From Gemmatimonas sp. (GTDB taxonomy: Bacteria; Gemmatimonadota; Gemmatimonadetes; Gemmatimonadales; Gemmatimonadaceae), in assembly GCF_031426495.1 (NCBI RefSeq), contig NZ_JANPLK010000044.1, positions 15,451 through 79,450 of the forward strand: DNA of 64,000 nt, given 5' to 3'. Shown here piece by piece: positions 16,962 to 25,777 of the stretch (position 1 is the stretch's first letter; the number at the start of each line of letters is the position of its first letter). A model generated the notes under the pieces. The model was not told the origin of the DNA. It saw only the letters and a list, made by a program, of their open reading frames with translations, and searched no databases. The position numbers and the translations under genes are program-made.

Positions 16962-18188
16962 ATGCGGCGGGTGATTGTGATCGGGGCAGGGGCGGCCGGG
17001 TCAATGGCGGCGATCTTCGCGGCGTCCGAAGGCGCGGATACGCTGCTGATCGAGGGAACGCGTGATGGCGGTCGCAAGATCCTGATCAGCGGTGGCGGTC
17101 GCTGTAACGTACTCCCGTCGCGGGTGGACGAGTCACGCTTCGTGACGGATTCCTCACCGAATCTGCTCAAGAAGATCGTGCGCGCCTGGCCGCTGGCCCA
17201 ACAACGCGCCTTCTTCGAAGACACGCTGAGCATCCCCCTCGAGGAAGAGACCGAATCGCTCAAGCTCTTCCCCGCGTCGCACAAGGCACGCGACGTGCGC
17301 GACGGCCTGCTGGATTATGCGCGCAAGGTCGGCGTCCGCCTGCGCATGGAATCGCGCGTGGTGGATATCTCGCCGGTGAACGGGAGCTGGGAAGTGACCG
17401 TCGACGACGGCACGGTGCTCAAGGCCGACGCCGTGATCGTGGCTACCGGCGGTCTCTCCGTACCGAACACGGGCAGCGACGGGGCAGGGCTCAACATGCT
17501 CAAAGCGCTCGGCCACACCATGCACCCCACCTACGCCGCCCTCACGCCGCTCACCACCACCGACGCGGCGTTCAACGGCCTCTCGGGCATTTCCCTCACG
17601 GTGTCGCTCACGGCCAAGAGCGCGCTGCAGCAGGCCACCTGGCGCGGCGGATTCCTGTTCACGCACCACGGCTACAGCGGCCCCTCGGTACTGAACGTGT
17701 CGCACGTCGCGGTGCGCGCCCGCGCCGGACATGCACCGACCGCCAAGGTGCATGTGCAGTGGGCCGCACTGGGCGAAAAGGAATGGGAAGAGGCGCTCAA
17801 GCCGCACGGCGCGCGTACGGTCACGGGCGCGCTGCGGGCTGAAATGCCCGACCGCCTCGCGGCGGCGCTGTTGGCCAAGGCCAACGTGGAGCCCACCCGC
17901 CCGCTCACCGAATTGCGGCGCGATGAACGCTTGCGACTCATCGACATCCTCGTGCGCGGCGATCTGCCGTGGCAGGGCGACGAGGGCTACAAAAAGGCCG
18001 AAGTGATGGGCGGTGGTGTGGCGTTGAGTGAAATCGATCCGCGCACCATGGAGAGCCGCCGACACAAGGGACTTTTTCTGTGCGGCGAAGTGCTCGACGC
18101 GTTCGGCCCGATCGGTGGCTACAACTTCCTGTGGGCTTGGGCCACGGGGCGGAGCGCGGGGACGGGGGCGGCTGCTGCCAGCGCGTGA
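16962..18188 (+). CDS. BaiN/HI0933-like NAD(P)/FAD-dependent flavoprotein
   Basis: A 408-residue flavoprotein of the HI0933/BaiN family. The N-terminal Rossmann motif for FAD is VIVIGAGAAGSMAAIFAA, followed by the family signature GRKILISGGGRCN. The C-terminal FLCGEVLDAFGPIGGYNFLWAWATG is also characteristic and closes the FAD site. The physiological reaction of most members is unknown; one member reduces bile-acid intermediates. GGAG five bases before the ATG at 16962 decides the start over an in-frame GTG two codons upstream. It is divergent from the PQQ-dehydrogenase gene and followed by a palindromic repeat. Confidence 0.9.
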   Translation: MRRVIVIGAGAAGSMAAIFAASEGADTLLIEGTRDGGRKILISGGGRCNVLPSRVDESRFVTDSSPNLLKKIVRAWPLAQQRAFFEDTLSIPLEEETESLKLFPASHKARDVRDGLLDYARKVGVRLRMESRVVDISPVNGSWEVTVDDGTVLKADAVIVATGGLSVPNTGSDGAGLNMLKALGHTMHPTYAALTPLTTTDAAFNGLSGISLTVSLTAKSALQQATWRGGFLFTHHGYSGPSVLNVSHVAVRARAGHAPTAKVHVQWAALGEKEWEEALKPHGARTVTGALRAEMPDRLAAALLAKANVEPTRPLTELRRDERLRLIDILVRGDLPWQGDEGYKKAEVMGGGVALSEIDPRTMESRRHKGLFLCGEVLDAFGPIGGYNFLWAWATGRSAGTGAAAASA

Positions 18189-18202
18189 TTCCCGGCCGAA
18201 CA

Positions 18203-18350
18203 GCAACAGCGGGAACACGGATGAACAGCAGGATGGCACCGATCACACCGATAAGCCGTCCAGCCTGTGCTTCAGGCGATCGCGGACTGCTCGCTTTTGC
18301 TTATCTGTGCCATCGGTGATATCCCTTGAGATCCGTGTTCCCGCTGTTGC
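18203..18350 (+). repeat. Palindromic interspersed element, copy 1 (~150 bp)
   Basis: The element is bounded by a perfect 20-bp inverted repeat: GCAACAGCGGGAACACGGAT (18203-18222) and its complement (18331-18350). Further inside, CACCGATAAGC-like and GCTTATCTGTG-like strings are also inverted. The remaining centre is unique. Two more copies with the same ends lie at 40691-40840 and 43525-43675. It sits after the flavoprotein stop and before the EVE gene. Its folded form would be a long imperfect hairpin. It has no convincing gene, although both strands read open for some distance. Confidence 0.85.
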
Positions 18351-18383
18351 TGTCGTCGTTGCTAGCCCCACACCGTGGTCCTG

Positions 18384-18968
18384 ATGCCCGCTAAGAAATC
18401 CGCCGCCAAGAAGGCGCCCGCTAAGAAAGCGGCGCCCAAGTCGATGCCATACGAGAAGGGCGCCTGGGCCGCCGCCTTTTCGGCACGCGCGCCGGGCGAG
18501 AAGCGGTATTGGCTGATCAAGAGCGAGCCTGATGTCTTCTCGTTCGATGACCTGCTGGCGGCACCCAAGCAGACCACCTGCTGGGACAGCGTGCGCAACT
18601 CGAGTGCGCGCAACTTCCTGCGCGACGGCATGAAGAAGGGCGATCTGGCGTTCTACTATCACTCGAACGCCGAGCCGTCGGCGATCGTGGGCATTTGCGA
18701 AGTGGTGCGTGAAGGCTATCCCGATCACACGGCGCTCGATCCGTCGCACGACTACTACGACGCGGAGTCGATTGCCGAGACGCCCACGTGGTTCATGGTC
18801 GACGTCACGGCGGTGAAGAAGTTGGCCACTCCCGTGAGGTTGCCGGAGATCAAGAACAGTGCGGCGCTGAGCGAGATGTCGCTGGTGAAGGTCGGTCGAC
18901 TCTCGGTGGTACCGGTGCGGCCCAACGAGTGGGAGACGGTGATTGCGATGAGCGAAGGACGCTCGTAA
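18384..18968 (+). CDS. EVE-domain protein with lysine/alanine-rich basic tail
   Basis: A 194-residue cytoplasmic protein. Residues 1-20 form a histone-H1-like tail (repeats of AKK/APAKK) likely to touch nucleic acid. The rest is an EVE domain: RYWLIKSEPDVFSFDDLL near residue 40 is the family start, and VRNSSARNFLRDGMKKGDLAFYYHSN is the core, related to human THYN1 and to PUA-like readers of modified bases. EVE proteins are thought to bind modified cytosine or RNA; some occur beside restriction systems, but no such genes are near here. The ATG at 18384 is preferred over a GTG three codons earlier; there is no clear ribosome-binding site. Confidence 0.88.
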   Translation: MPAKKSAAKKAPAKKAAPKSMPYEKGAWAAAFSARAPGEKRYWLIKSEPDVFSFDDLLAAPKQTTCWDSVRNSSARNFLRDGMKKGDLAFYYHSNAEPSAIVGICEVVREGYPDHTALDPSHDYYDAESIAETPTWFMVDVTAVKKLATPVRLPEIKNSAALSEMSLVKVGRLSVVPVRPNEWETVIAMSEGRS

Positions 18969-19013
18969 GGCAGGACGTTCGTCACGTTGTTACACCCGAT
19001 TCGGAGGCTCCTG

Positions 19014-22000
19014 ATGTCCCGTCTGCCCTGGCGATTCGGCGCGCTGTGCGCTGCCGCGATCGCTACCACCACCCCGTTCGTCGCACAGGGACAAAGCGCC
19101 GCCCCTCGCGCCGGTGCACGAGCTCCTGAAAAGCCGCTGCCACTCGAAGTCGGCCGCACCTTCTCGCTCGATACGCGCGAAGGCACGTGGCTCTCGCTCG
19201 ATGTGAGCCCCGACGGTGCCACGATCGCCTTCGACATGCTCGGCGACATCTACACGATGCCGTTCGCCGGTGGTGACGCCACACGCATCACCAGCGGGAT
19301 GGCGTTCGATGCGCAGCCGCGTTTCAGCCCCGATGGCACGTCGATCGTGTTCATCTCCGATCGCGAAGGCGCCGACAACGTGCACGTGGTGGACCTCGCC
19401 ACGAAGACGGTGAAGGCCATTACGCGCGGCAAGACGAACGTGTATCTGTCGGCCGAGTGGTCGCCCGATGGCAAGTACATCGTGGCCAGCAAGGGTGGAT
19501 TCCGCGGTGGACTTCCTACGCTGTGGATGTATCACGCCGACGGTGGCAACGGCATGTCGCTGTATACGGCACCGCCGAACGCCGCGCCGGGCACCGCCGT
19601 GCAGCAGGCTGGTGCCGCCTTCAGCGCCGACGGCAAGTCGATCTGGTACACGCAGCGCACCGGTGCCTGGAACTACAACGCGCAGTTTCCGCAGTATCAG
19701 ATTTATGTTTACAATCGCGACACCGGTGAGCGCGAAGCGCAGTCGTCACGCTACGGATCGGCGGTGCGCCCCACGCTCAGTCCCGACGGTAAGTGGCTCG
19801 TGTACGGCTCACGCTACGAAGACAAGACCGGGCTGCGGGTGCGCGAGCTCGCGACCGGCGAAGAGCGCTGGCTGGCGTATCCGACGCAGCGCGACGAGAT
19901 GGAATCGCGCGCGCCACTGGACGCGCTCCCGGGCATGAGCTTCACGCCGGACTCGAAGGAGCTGATCGCAAGCTACGCCAACAAGATCTGGCGCGTGGCG
20001 ATCGACGGCAGCGGACAAGTGGAGATCCCGTTTCGCGTGCAGTCCACGGTCGAGGCCGGACCGGAACTCGCGTTCAAGTATCCGATCTCTGACAGCGCGC
20101 AGTTCACGGTGCGACAGATTCGCGACGCCGTGCCGAGTCCCGATGGAAAGCAGCTCGCCTTCATCGCGCTTGAGAAGCTGTACGTGATGGACTACCCGGC
20201 CGGCACGCCGCGTCGTGTGTCCACGTTGAACACGATCGAGTCGGAGCCCGCGTGGTCCCCCGACGGCAAGTCGCTGGCCTGGGTCACATGGTCCAACGAC
20301 GGCGGACGTCTGTACAAGGCCGCCGTATCGCCGCGGGCCGCGGCCCCGGTGTTGCTGAGCAAAGTGGTGGGGACGCTGCGTCAGCCGGCCTGGTCGCCGA
20401 ACGGCACGCGCATCGTGCTCACGCAAACCGCCGCGCAAGGTCGTCGTGACCAGACCGGCGTGACCGCGCCCACCAACATCGTGTGGTATCCCGCGTCGCC
20501 CGCTGCGGTCGGTGGCAGTGAGCCCACGCTGATCGCGCGGGCGGCCGGACGCAGCGTGCCGCACTTCTCGAAGGACACCTCGCGCATCTACCTGTCGTCC
20601 AACGCGAACGGACTCGTGTCGATTCGTTGGGATGGCAGCGACGAACAGCGGCACCTGCGCGTGACCGGACCCGCTGCCGGCGGCAACGTGGACGATCACG
20701 ATGTGAACCCGTCGGAACTCATGTTGCAGCGCGACGCCGAGGAGCCGAATACTCCGGGACCGTCAGCGACGCTCACGCTGATGTCGCCCAGCGGCGACGT
20801 GGCGCTGGCGCAGATCAATCAGGATTTCTACACGGTGGTCGTGCCGCCGCGTGGCACGCAGCCGTCGGTGAGTGTGGCCGATCCGAACACCGCCGCCGTG
20901 CCGGTGAAGCGACTCACCGATATCGGTGGGCAGTTCCCGGCGTGGAGCAGCAACGGGAAGCGCGTGCACTGGTCGATCGGCAACGCGCACGTGGTGTACG
21001 ATCTCGACTCGGCGGCGGTGCGTGACGCCGCGATCGCCGCGTCGCGCCGTGATTCCACTGTGGCCGATAGCCTCCGTCCGCGTCTGTATGCGCCCGCCGA
21101 GAAGCGTGTGCTGGTGCAGGCCACGCGCGACATCCCTCGGGGGACCGTGGTGCTGCGCAACGCGCGCATGATCACCATGAAGGGTGACGAAATCATCGCC
21201 CGTGGTGACCTCGTCATCACGAACAATCGCATCACGGCCGTCGGGGCCACCGGCAGCGTGACCGTGCCCGCCGGTGCGACCGAAATGGACCTCGCCGGCG
21301 CGACCGTGATCCCCGGCTTCGTCGACACACACGCGCATTTGCGGGCCGAACGCGGCACCATTCACGAGTCGCAGCCGTGGGCGTATCTGGCGAATCTCGC
21401 GTACGGCGTGACCACCACGCGCGATCCGCAAACCGCCACGACCGATGTGCTGACCTATCAGGACATGGTCGACGCCGGACAGGCAATCGGACCGCGCATC
21501 TACTCCACGGGCCCCGGCATCTTCGATCGCGATCTCATCCGCGATCAGGAGCATGCGCGCAGCATTCTCAAGCGTTACAGCAGCTACTACGACACCAAGA
21601 CGATCAAGATGTACGTGGCTGGTGTGCGTCAGACGCGGCAGTGGATCATCAAGGCGGCGCGCGAGCAGCAGCTTATGCCGACGACCGAAGGCTCACTCGA
21701 CGTGAAGCTCAATCTGAGCGAGACGATCGACGGCTATCCCGGCCTCGAACACTCGATGGGCATCGTACCGCTCGGGGGCGACGTCACGAAGTTCATGGCG
21801 TGGTCGAATCGCACGTATACCCCCACGCTGCTGGTGAACTACGGTGGACCGTGGGGCGAGAACTACTTTTACACGAAGGAGAATCCGTACGGCGACCCGA
21901 AGCTTCAGCGCTTCACCGCGTACGAGGAGCTGGCGCTCAAGACGCGTCGTCGCATGGCGTCGATGCCCGGCGGCGGTACGGCCGGCGGCTGGTTCCGCGA

Positions 22001-22424
22001 TGAGGAGTACATCTTCCCGCAGCTTGCCACCGAAGCCACGAAGATTCTCCGCGCTGGTGGACGACTCGGCATCGGCAGTCACGGGCAGCTGCAGGGCCTC
22101 GGCTACCACTGGGAGCTGTGGGCCATGGCGTCGGGCGGGATGACGCCGATGGAAGCGCTGCGCACCGCCACGGCGATGGGCGCGCAGGCGATCGGATTGC
22201 AGGGCGATGTGGGCTCGATCGAAGTCGGCAAGCTCGCCGACCTCGTGGTGCTCGACGCCGATCCGTTGGCCGACCTGCGGAATACCGGCAAGATCAAGTT
22301 CGTCATGAAGAACGGCCGGATGTACGACGGCAATACGCTGGCCGAGACGTATCCGACCAAGCGCGAGGGGCCGGTGGTCCCCAACCGTCCGATCGCGCCG
22401 GCCACGAAGGCGGGTTCGAAGTAG
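19014..22424 (+). CDS. Large secreted TolB-propeller/amidohydrolase fusion
   Basis: A 1136-residue exported protein. The signal peptide spans about residues 1-29 (MSRLPWRFGALCAAAIATTTPFVAQGQ). Residues ~45-680 contain WD40-like TolB/PD40 propeller repeats (DVSPDGATIAFD, RFSPDGTSIVFIS, EWSPDGKYIVASK, AWSPDGKSLAWVT). Residues ~720-1110 form an amidohydrolase domain: HxH at His773/His775 in GFVDTHAHLRAERG, a likely metal ligand in GSHGQLQG, and the closing IEVGKLADLVVLDADPLADLR. The propeller probably presents peptides or oligomers to the hydrolase. GGAGG (19003-19007) six bases before the ATG at 19014 decides the start. The protein shares its C-terminal domain type with the gene at 8064. Confidence 0.9.
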   Translation: MSRLPWRFGALCAAAIATTTPFVAQGQSAAPRAGARAPEKPLPLEVGRTFSLDTREGTWLSLDVSPDGATIAFDMLGDIYTMPFAGGDATRITSGMAFDAQPRFSPDGTSIVFISDREGADNVHVVDLATKTVKAITRGKTNVYLSAEWSPDGKYIVASKGGFRGGLPTLWMYHADGGNGMSLYTAPPNAAPGTAVQQAGAAFSADGKSIWYTQRTGAWNYNAQFPQYQIYVYNRDTGEREAQSSRYGSAVRPTLSPDGKWLVYGSRYEDKTGLRVRELATGEERWLAYPTQRDEMESRAPLDALPGMSFTPDSKELIASYANKIWRVAIDGSGQVEIPFRVQSTVEAGPELAFKYPISDSAQFTVRQIRDAVPSPDGKQLAFIALEKLYVMDYPAGTPRRVSTLNTIESEPAWSPDGKSLAWVTWSNDGGRLYKAAVSPRAAAPVLLSKVVGTLRQPAWSPNGTRIVLTQTAAQGRRDQTGVTAPTNIVWYPASPAAVGGSEPTLIARAAGRSVPHFSKDTSRIYLSSNANGLVSIRWDGSDEQRHLRVTGPAAGGNVDDHDVNPSELMLQRDAEEPNTPGPSATLTLMSPSGDVALAQINQDFYTVVVPPRGTQPSVSVADPNTAAVPVKRLTDIGGQFPAWSSNGKRVHWSIGNAHVVYDLDSAAVRDAAIAASRRDSTVADSLRPRLYAPAEKRVLVQATRDIPRGTVVLRNARMITMKGDEIIARGDLVITNNRITAVGATGSVTVPAGATEMDLAGATVIPGFVDTHAHLRAERGTIHESQPWAYLANLAYGVTTTRDPQTATTDVLTYQDMVDAGQAIGPRIYSTGPGIFDRDLIRDQEHARSILKRYSSYYDTKTIKMYVAGVRQTRQWIIKAAREQQLMPTTEGSLDVKLNLSETIDGYPGLEHSMGIVPLGGDVTKFMAWSNRTYTPTLLVNYGGPWGENYFYTKENPYGDPKLQRFTAYEELALKTRRRMASMPGGGTAGGWFRDEEYIFPQLATEATKILRAGGRLGIGSHGQLQGLGYHWELWAMASGGMTPMEALRTATAMGAQAIGLQGDVGSIEVGKLADLVVLDADPLADLRNTGKIKFVMKNGRMYDGNTLAETYPTKREGPVVPNRPIAPATKAGSK

Positions 22425-22475
22425 TCGCGAAGTAGTCGCCGCGGGTCCGAACGACATTGTCAGACCCTGAGACTA

Positions 22476-22511
22476 TCCTGGAGTCATGCACCTTTCCGCA
22501 TGACTCCAGGA
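22476..22511. terminator. Perfect 14-bp hairpin between amidohydrolase and recC
   Basis: TCCTGGAGTCATGC (22476-22489) and its exact complement (22498-22511) flank an 8-base loop. The hairpin lies 51 bases after the amidohydrolase stop and 35 bases before the recC start. No run of T follows on the plus strand, so it is either a factor-assisted terminator or an operator in front of the recCBD promoter. Confidence 0.5.
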
Positions 22512-22533
22512 CGTCGACGGGCTCTTCACACGT

Positions 22534-22539
22534 TAGAAT
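22534..22539 (+). promoter_or_regulatory. Putative -10 element of leaderless recC
   Basis: TAGAAT lies seven bases before the ATG at 22547, with no Shine-Dalgarno between them. A transcript starting at the usual distance would begin at the start codon. No -35 consensus is seen at 17 bp; the hairpin at 22476-22511 overlaps that position. Confidence 0.5.
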
Positions 22540-22546
22540 CCCAATC

Positions 22547-25500
22547 ATGAATGTGTATATCGCCCCGCGACTGGGCGTGCTGCGCGATCACTTGATCGCG
22601 CGACTGCAGGCGGCTCCATTGCCGCCGCGCGACACCGAGATCATCGTCGTGCAGAGCCAAGGCATGCGCCAATGGCTCACCTTGGCGCTGGCCGACGCGC
22701 TGGGCTGCGCCGGATCGGTGGAGCTCCCGTTCCCCGCGAGGTTTGTGCACTCGCTGGCCGAGTCGCTGGGGATGTCGGGGCAAGCCGGCGAAGGGTTCTC
22801 GCGAGAGGCGATGACGTGGCGCGTGGATGCGTTGCTGCGCGACATCGACCTGCGCGATCCACGCTACGTCGCGCTGTCACGATATCTGAGCGACGGCGAT
22901 GACCGCATGCGCTTCGGACTCGCCGCGCGCGTGGCCTCGCGCTTCGACGACTATCAGCTGTTCCGGCACGATCTGCTCGAGGCGTGGGAGCGCGGCGAGC
23001 ATCGGCTCGATTCGCCGCATGAGATCTGGCAGGCGGCGCTGTGGCGCGAACTCTGCCGCGAGGGCGCGGAGCATGGTGCGCACCGGCTCACGCAACTGCT
23101 GTCGCTGATCAATGGCGCGGAGCCGGGATCACTGTCGCTGCCATCGCGTGTGTCGGTGTTCGGCATCAGCTCGCTGCCCCCTCGCGTGATCGAGCTGCTG
23201 ACGGCGGTCGCGCGTCACACAGAGGTCGCGGTGTATGCAGCGCTGCTGCCCGATCACGCCGCCACGCCCACCGCGCTTCCGCCGATGGCGCATCCGCTCT
23301 CCGCGGCCTTCGGTGCGCAGGGACAGGCGTTGCAACGACGGCTGGTGTCGCAGGGCGCGACGATCACCCCGCTGCATGACGCGTCGGCCAGCGCTCCCGA
23401 ATCGTTGCTTGCGCGGATGCAGCGCGAGCTGACCACCGGTAGCGATGGGGCGGCTCCGCTGGAGCTCGACGCAGCCGACGCGTCGCTCCGCGTGCACGCG
23501 GCACACGGCAAGCTGCGCGAGCTCGAGATCATCCGCGATCAGATCGGTGATGCGTTCATGGCCGACCGCTCGCTCAAGCCGCACGATGTGTTGCTCCTCG
23601 TGCCCGACATCAGCGAATGGGCGCCGCTCGTGCAGTCGGTATTCAGTGCGAACGACGGATCGGTGCACGTGCCCTTCTCCGTGGCCGATCGACGCCGTCG
23701 CGACGAATCGGTGGCGACCGCGGTGCTGCGGCTGCTGTCGCTCGAGGGCGGACGCCTCACGCATTCCGAAGTGTTCGGCGTGCTGGAGCAGCCCGCGATC
23801 TACACCGCGGCAGGCCTCGACGACGGCCAGGTGGAGTATCTCGTGCGCACGACGCGTGATGCCAATGTGCGCTGGGGCTACGACGACGAGGCCCTCGAGC
23901 GCCTCGCATTGCCGGCGGCCGACATGCCCACGTGGCGAACGGGCCTCGACCGGTTGTTGCTCGGGCAGATGGCGGGTGCCGTGCCGGAGCTGGTGCTGGG
24001 CGCGCTCCCGCAAGCTGGTGATACCGTTGGTGACCCTGCGGCCGTGGCCGCGCTGTCGCAGTGGATCGATGCGCTTGCCGTCACGCTGCAGTCATGGCGG
24101 CAAACGCGGACGATCGCCGAGTGGACGACCGAACTCTCCGTGTTCGTCGGCGACATCGTGCAGCCGACGAGCGCGGAGGAGCGCGAGGGCCTCAATACCG
24201 TCCGTGCCGTCATTCAGACACTCGCCGCGACCGCTGAACTTGCAGCGTACGACGCATTGGTGCCGTTCAGCGTCGTGCGCGACTGGTTGGAGCAGGAGCT
24301 TTCCGACGACAGTTTCGGCTCGGGTTTTCTCAGCGGTCGACTCACGGTCGCGGCGCTCAAGCCGATGCGCAGTGTGCCGTTCAAGGTGATTGCGGTGGCC
24401 GGGCTCGATGATGCGGCGTTCCCGCGACGCGATCGTCGGCCGGCATTCGATCTGTTGTCGTGCGAGTCGCGCGAGGGCGATCGCAATTTGCGAGATGATG
24501 ATCGTCAGCTCTTTCTCGATTTGCTGCTGGCCGCCGAGTCGCGCGTGGTGCTTACGTACAGCGGGAACGATCCTCGCGATAACGCCGTGCGGGCGCCGTC
24601 CATTGTGATCGACGAATTGCTCGACCATCTCGACCGTCGCACCAATGGGAGCGCGCGGGCCACATTGGTGCTGCGGCACCCGCTGCAAGCGTTCAGTGAT
24701 CGCTACGTCAGCGCCGTCGACCCGCGGCTGTTCACCTTCTCGCCGCTGGCTGGCAGAACGTCGGCCGGCACCGCGGTGCCGGGGCTGCCCTTCTTCGTGG
24801 ACACGGTCCCCGATCTGGTGAACGACGAGCTGGCCGAGATCGCGTTGCGCAATCTCACCAGCTTCTGGAGTAATCCGTCGCAGTGGTTCTGCGAGCAGGT
24901 GCTGCGCTTGCGTCTTCCCAACGCCGGTGCCATCGACGCGGCGGATAGCGAACTGCATTGGCTGAGTTCGATGAAGCAGGGCGGCGTGCGCGCCGACATC
25001 TTGCGCGCGGTCATCGCCGGTCGAACGGATACGTCCGCGCTGCCGCGGGCGATGGTGGCGGTCGGTACGCTGCCACCGGGCCAGCTCGGTACCTCGTGGT
25101 TTGCCCGACTGGAGGGTGAGGCGAGACCGGTGCTTGACGCGTTGCCGACAGGTGTACGTGGCAGCGCCGCGCTGACCGTGATCGGCACCGACTGGCGCAT
25201 CACCGGCGCCGTGGATGGTGTCATCGACAGCACCAGATACGTCGTGCGCACCGGCAGCTTCTCGGCGAAGCATCGCATCACGGCGTGGGTCGAGCATGTC
25301 GTCATGTGCGCGGCCAAGCAGCAGGGCGCCGATGTACCGGGAACGACGGTGTTGATCTACCCGGACAGCAAGAAGGAGAAGGCGGTCATCGAATCGCTCG
25401 AGGTCGTTCCCCACGCCGCGGAGATTCTCGACGACTGGATCGGGGCGATGCACGCCGCACGTCGCGCCCCGCTGCCGTTCTTTCCGATCGCCGCGGAAGC

Positions 25501-25777
25501 GTATCGCGCGGCGGTGGCGCACAACGCGAAGCATGCGGCGAATCCGCAGTCTCGCGCCAAGGTACAGACGCCGCTGAAGAAGGCCGAGGTTGCGTTCGCA
25601 GGAAGTAATTTCGGCGCCGCGGGCGACGAGGCCGACCCGTATCTGCAGCTGTGTTTCCGCGATGCGCTGTCGTTCGACGACAATATCGAAGAGTTCGTGC
25701 GGCTCACGCGGATGCTCTTCGAGCCGTCCCTGTCCGCGGTTTGGGAAGAGGCCGTCGCGGCGGGAGACGCGTCGTGA
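22547..25777 (+). CDS. recC: Exodeoxyribonuclease V gamma subunit
   Basis: RecC, 1076 residues, the scaffold and Chi-recognition subunit of the RecBCD helicase-nuclease that resects double-strand breaks. The start MNVYIAPRLGVLRDHLIARLQ and IIVVQSQGMRQWLTLALA near residue 40 are family signatures, as are CAGSVELPFPARFVHSL and VFGISSLPPRVIELL. VIAVAGLDDAAFPRRDRRPAFDLL near the middle is also conserved. The nuclease-like C-terminal fold is catalytically dead in this family. The length is slightly below that of Escherichia coli RecC. The stop overlaps the recB GTG start (GTGA), so the subunits are coupled. I reject a longer reading that starts 30 codons earlier because that stretch runs through the intergenic hairpin. 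Confidence 0.93.
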   Translation: MNVYIAPRLGVLRDHLIARLQAAPLPPRDTEIIVVQSQGMRQWLTLALADALGCAGSVELPFPARFVHSLAESLGMSGQAGEGFSREAMTWRVDALLRDIDLRDPRYVALSRYLSDGDDRMRFGLAARVASRFDDYQLFRHDLLEAWERGEHRLDSPHEIWQAALWRELCREGAEHGAHRLTQLLSLINGAEPGSLSLPSRVSVFGISSLPPRVIELLTAVARHTEVAVYAALLPDHAATPTALPPMAHPLSAAFGAQGQALQRRLVSQGATITPLHDASASAPESLLARMQRELTTGSDGAAPLELDAADASLRVHAAHGKLRELEIIRDQIGDAFMADRSLKPHDVLLLVPDISEWAPLVQSVFSANDGSVHVPFSVADRRRRDESVATAVLRLLSLEGGRLTHSEVFGVLEQPAIYTAAGLDDGQVEYLVRTTRDANVRWGYDDEALERLALPAADMPTWRTGLDRLLLGQMAGAVPELVLGALPQAGDTVGDPAAVAALSQWIDALAVTLQSWRQTRTIAEWTTELSVFVGDIVQPTSAEEREGLNTVRAVIQTLAATAELAAYDALVPFSVVRDWLEQELSDDSFGSGFLSGRLTVAALKPMRSVPFKVIAVAGLDDAAFPRRDRRPAFDLLSCESREGDRNLRDDDRQLFLDLLLAAESRVVLTYSGNDPRDNAVRAPSIVIDELLDHLDRRTNGSARATLVLRHPLQAFSDRYVSAVDPRLFTFSPLAGRTSAGTAVPGLPFFVDTVPDLVNDELAEIALRNLTSFWSNPSQWFCEQVLRLRLPNAGAIDAADSELHWLSSMKQGGVRADILRAVIAGRTDTSALPRAMVAVGTLPPGQLGTSWFARLEGEARPVLDALPTGVRGSAALTVIGTDWRITGAVDGVIDSTRYVVRTGSFSAKHRITAWVEHVVMCAAKQQGADVPGTTVLIYPDSKKEKAVIESLEVVPHAAEILDDWIGAMHAARRAPLPFFPIAAEAYRAAVAHNAKHAANPQSRAKVQTPLKKAEVAFAGSNFGAAGDEADPYLQLCFRDALSFDDNIEEFVRLTRMLFEPSLSAVWEEAVAAGDAS

